A DNA stretch of 64,000 bases from Nilaparvata lugens (taxonomy: Eukaryota; Arthropoda; Insecta; Hemiptera; Delphacidae): contig NC_052515.1 in assembly GCF_014356525.2 (NCBI RefSeq), positions 20,828,225-20,892,224 on the forward strand, given 5' to 3'. Of this stretch, positions 61,285-64,000 are shown one piece after another (position 1 is the stretch's first letter; each line of letters starts with the position of its first letter). The notes under the pieces were generated by a model that worked only from the letters and a program-made list of their open reading frames with translations, did no database searches and was not told the DNA's origin. Both the position numbers and the translations under genes were made by a program.

Positions 61285-61424
61285 CAATGAAACGGAAACT
61301 TTTGCACATCCGAATGCATTTGCAAAAGAACCAGAGCTGGCTTTATTGAAGTGGCAATTCGATTGTTGCAAAAAAATATTATTTCGGTTTTGGTCCGCCG
61401 ATAATAGCTTCGTAAGATAAGACG

Positions 61425-61462
61425 GTTGTCATGACAACCAGCCGTAAACGATCTCTGATTGG
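61425..61462 (-). promoter_or_regulatory. Palindromic X-box (RFX site) and inverted CCAAT box
   Basis: GTTGTCATGACAAC at 61425-61438 is a perfect 14-bp palindrome fitting the RFX X-box consensus RYYNYYATRRNRAC at every position. ATTGG at 61458-61462 is a CCAAT box read on the minus strand. Both lie upstream of the minus-strand ORF. X-boxes at this distance are typical of ciliary genes. Confidence 0.5.
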
Positions 61463-61489
61463 TCTAGAGACGACTGCGGTATTTCAAGG

Positions 61490-62940
61490 TCCTTGAAAAC
61501 AGAGAATATTCTAGCTCACTCTTATCAATCAGTTTCAAGTTTCAACTTCTCTTTCAATCAATCCTCTCATCGTCTCTTTCACTTACTTCTTCCAATTACA
61601 TATCAACAAACTATTCATTCTGCTATTTCTCTCTCAATTCTTTTCCTTTCTCGCTCATTATATTGTATCCCTGACTGTTTTTCTCTCACCGTCCCATTTT
61701 CTCTAGCTTCCTCTCGATTGTATTTTGTTGTATTGTTTCCTATTTTTGAACCAGTCTTTTCTTCCCCAATTTCAACCTTTTGTCTCCCATTTTTTCTCTT
61801 CCTCTCAATTGTATTTTTTTATCTCTTATTGATCAACGTGTTGTCTCTTTATTTCCTATCTTATTTTCTCCTGTTTTTTCTTTCTTTCTCTTAATTCTAT
61901 TTTGTTATAATATAATTTCCTTGGCCGATTGTTCCTCTCCCGATGAATATTTTGAATATTCATCATGAATATTACTCATGAATATTTTTGGCATATTGAT
62001 AGATTTATTCAATGTACTTCCTCTCTAACTGAATATCACATCCTTTCTTCTCTTGAATTCCTCTCTATCTATATTTCTGAATCAAATTTACGTCATTTTC
62101 ACTTCCATTCGTATGATAGTTTCTTGCCGGGAAATGAACTAAATTTTGGCACAACTGATAACGCTATTCGCAGTTTAAAAATGGAAGTTGCATATCACGT
62201 AAAACCCCAAGATTGCTATGAAAGTCATTCAAATTTATAAATACTCATTAATTATCTACTCTTTGAAAAACTCATGAATATTCTTGTTCAAATGTTTGGC
62301 CCATCTCATATTCCCACGTTTCGGATTTTCAGCAATATTACTATTTCATTTATTGTTTTCCGGCCGAAGGTTTTAGTCTAAGTCGTATCAATATTTTTCA
62401 ATCTGAATTAATTATTACCTAATGTGGAATAATTTTCCTAATTCCCAGATAAGTACATATTTTACTAGTACAGTATAAATGAGTTCAAATATAAAACCAT
62501 TTGATAGATTCTCATCCAAATAATTTGACAAACAATAATTCTATACATATCCTCAGATTTTGAGTAACTCATATTTCATTCACAATGAAACTTATTATTC
62601 ATTCATCAACGTTCAATTAAGACTGTTCCGGAGAAATTGGTATGGACTTTTACCTTCATTAGGTACCTACATTTACCTCCAGCGTGTCACACAAAGATTT
62701 TCAGCCTTAGCTATAAATTTACCACTGGCTTCCAGTTTTGTTTTAGTTATCTCTTGCGTGTATTGTTGGGAATAGCTAAGAAGTTTGTGACTAAAAACAC
62801 TGGTGAGTGTTTAATCAATTTTTTTTAAATTTTCTCCTGAAATTTCCTCAATTGTTTATTATACTCAAGTGTGTATTTCAAATTGAGGAATATCCAATAA
62901 ATTGTAAATAAATAAGACCATTAATTTCTTCTTTTTCTTG
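61490..62940. other. Pyrimidine-rich then AT-rich DNA, no gene
   Basis: 61500-61910 is rich in CT and T runs on the plus strand, which explains the Ser/Leu/Phe frame there. Around 61943-61985 the palindromic GATGAATATT...GAATATTCATC motif repeats. No domain or splice context. Confidence 0.4.
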
Positions 62941-62961
62941 TTCCTCCTCTTTTTGGTAGAG

Positions 62962-63243
62962 AGTTAGTGGGGAGGATATTTTTAATATTCTTTCCGAAGA
63001 ATGGACATTGTTATGTCCAAAGCTCCGCCAATTTATGTAGATGCATAACAATATAATTATTATCTTTAGTTATTATATTACAAATTGCTTTTTCATATCA
63101 TATACAGTTCAATAATTATTTTCTTAGTCTATATCATGTAAATTCATCTATAATTTTGCTGTATTGTAAGCTATTGTATATAAGTGTATAAGACAGTATA
63201 TATTGTAATCTACATAAATAAAGTACTCAATCAATCAATCAAT
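62962..63243 (+). repeat. LINE 3' UTR and tail (family B), copy 2
   Basis: GTGGGGAGGATATTTTTAAT, then a GGACAT-TGTT-ATGTCC hairpin, then the same body as 29486-29723 and AATAAAGTACTCAATCAATC. A CT-rich tract (62929-62953) precedes it, as at the other copies. Confidence 0.7.
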
Positions 63244-64000
63244 CTTCCAATTCCCATCTTTGATCCCCTTTCTATACTCCTGCCTTTCACACTCATCCAT
63301 ATTTCTCAGTTTAAACATGTAATTGTTAGGAAAAGGTAATTAAAATTGAAGAATTAAATAAATGGATAAAATAAAAAAAGCATGACTATATGAACAAATA
63401 TCTCATTTAGGACTTGTTTATTCAAATTCAACCATAAAGCTTGTTTTCCATTTTTAGAGAACTAAAAAGCGTGTTTGAACTCTGTTTCATGGGAGTCCAT
63501 GCACGATAGATACAAAACAGTGCGGGAGGGGGAGTAACGTGAAGACTATTGTGATTGTGGAAACCCTCAAAAACAATACAAAATAACTCTCTCCATAAAA
63601 TAGTCCAGTCTAAATCATAAATAAAGTGGTATGAATAATGAAGTAGCCTATTGTAATGTGAATCATACATTCAACTAACATGTACATAACAAATGTTTGT
63701 GGAAAGAAAATATTTTGCTCAATGTATACAATAGGTTAGAACTAATTCATACTATTTTTAAAGTACAGTATTAAAACTTGAAATAGAACAGAACAAGAAA
63801 CGTAATAAAACGCAAGTCAACAGGTGTGCTCAGTTTAGGTATTTACGTCAATAAATGTTGCATAAACAACATCTACTGTAAATTGCTATTTCTAGACTAA
63901 CTTTTTCGCAGAGAATAATAGAGGTAAACTCTTCCCAAACTTCAATGAGGTCTCTAACGATTTTTCATTTATTTGTCGTTAATCAAAATGAATAATTTCA
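63244..64000. other. No recognised feature
   Basis: AT-rich DNA to the end of the window. The 80-residue minus-strand frame at 63428-63670 has no domain, coding bias or splice context. Confidence 0.4.

Noticed and set aside
62560..62828. Plus-strand small genes
   Set aside because: Two overlapping frames of similar length in AT-rich DNA, with no conserved motif or splice border.

Overview
The window looks like AT-rich nuclear DNA of an insect. It has spliced exons with GT/AG borders, long introns, and several generations of dispersed, nested transposons; there are no bacterial-style operons. The mix of elements (Jockey-type LINE, mariner, Helitron ends, a family carrying internal CA repeats, and palindromic MITEs reading CCGGTTGCACAAAA) reminds me of hemipteran genomes such as planthoppers. 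That species guess is inference; the insect call is firmer.

Host genes are sparse. I support one internal coding exon at 2105-2376 (+), one terminal exon at 13582-13909 (+), the 5' part of a gene at 15396-19234 (+, four candidate exons, all joined in phase, behind a promoter with four ATCGATA motifs and an E2F-like site), and a probable tail-anchored terminal exon at 60930-61119 (+). A short minus-strand ORF at 61135-61284 lies downstream of a perfect palindromic X-box and an inverted CCAAT box. A weaker minus-strand exon candidate lies at 525-745. I could not name any of these proteins, and I see no functional link between them.

Most of the rest is mobile DNA. From left to right: a MITE (283-502), a Helitron 3' end (1313), a CA-repeat element (2535-3662), a pol-less LTR-type element with internal minisatellites (3940-9597) and an AT-rich satellite (9645-10385). 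Next come the terminal exon with its tandemly triplicated 3' end split by a MITE (13868-14410) and the 15-19 kb gene. From 19.6 to 24.5 kb there is a stack in which a hAT-like element sits inside the CA repeat of another element and itself carries further insertions. A 232-bp satellite with an inverted first monomer fills 27.8-29.1 kb. From 31.8 to 36.0 kb another CA-repeat element has been split by a dead LINE. From 40.9 to 42.0 kb there is a 1.1-kb polypyrimidine tract, and at 42660-43530 a complete Helitron-like unit. A run of palindromes and MITEs occupies 44-49 kb. A 5'-truncated Jockey element with visible target-site duplications lies at 50382-52926, a tRNA-derived SINE at 53.5 kb, a 390-bp tandem duplication at 54.3-55.1 kb, and a dead mariner with both terminal repeats at 57534-58870.

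Every transposon protein I can read is broken by stops or frameshifts, so nothing here looks autonomous. The most informative parts are junctions that fix the order of insertion, a set of palindromes sharing an AAAAGGGT(A/G)C core, and the two promoter-like clusters at 15.2 kb and 61.4 kb.
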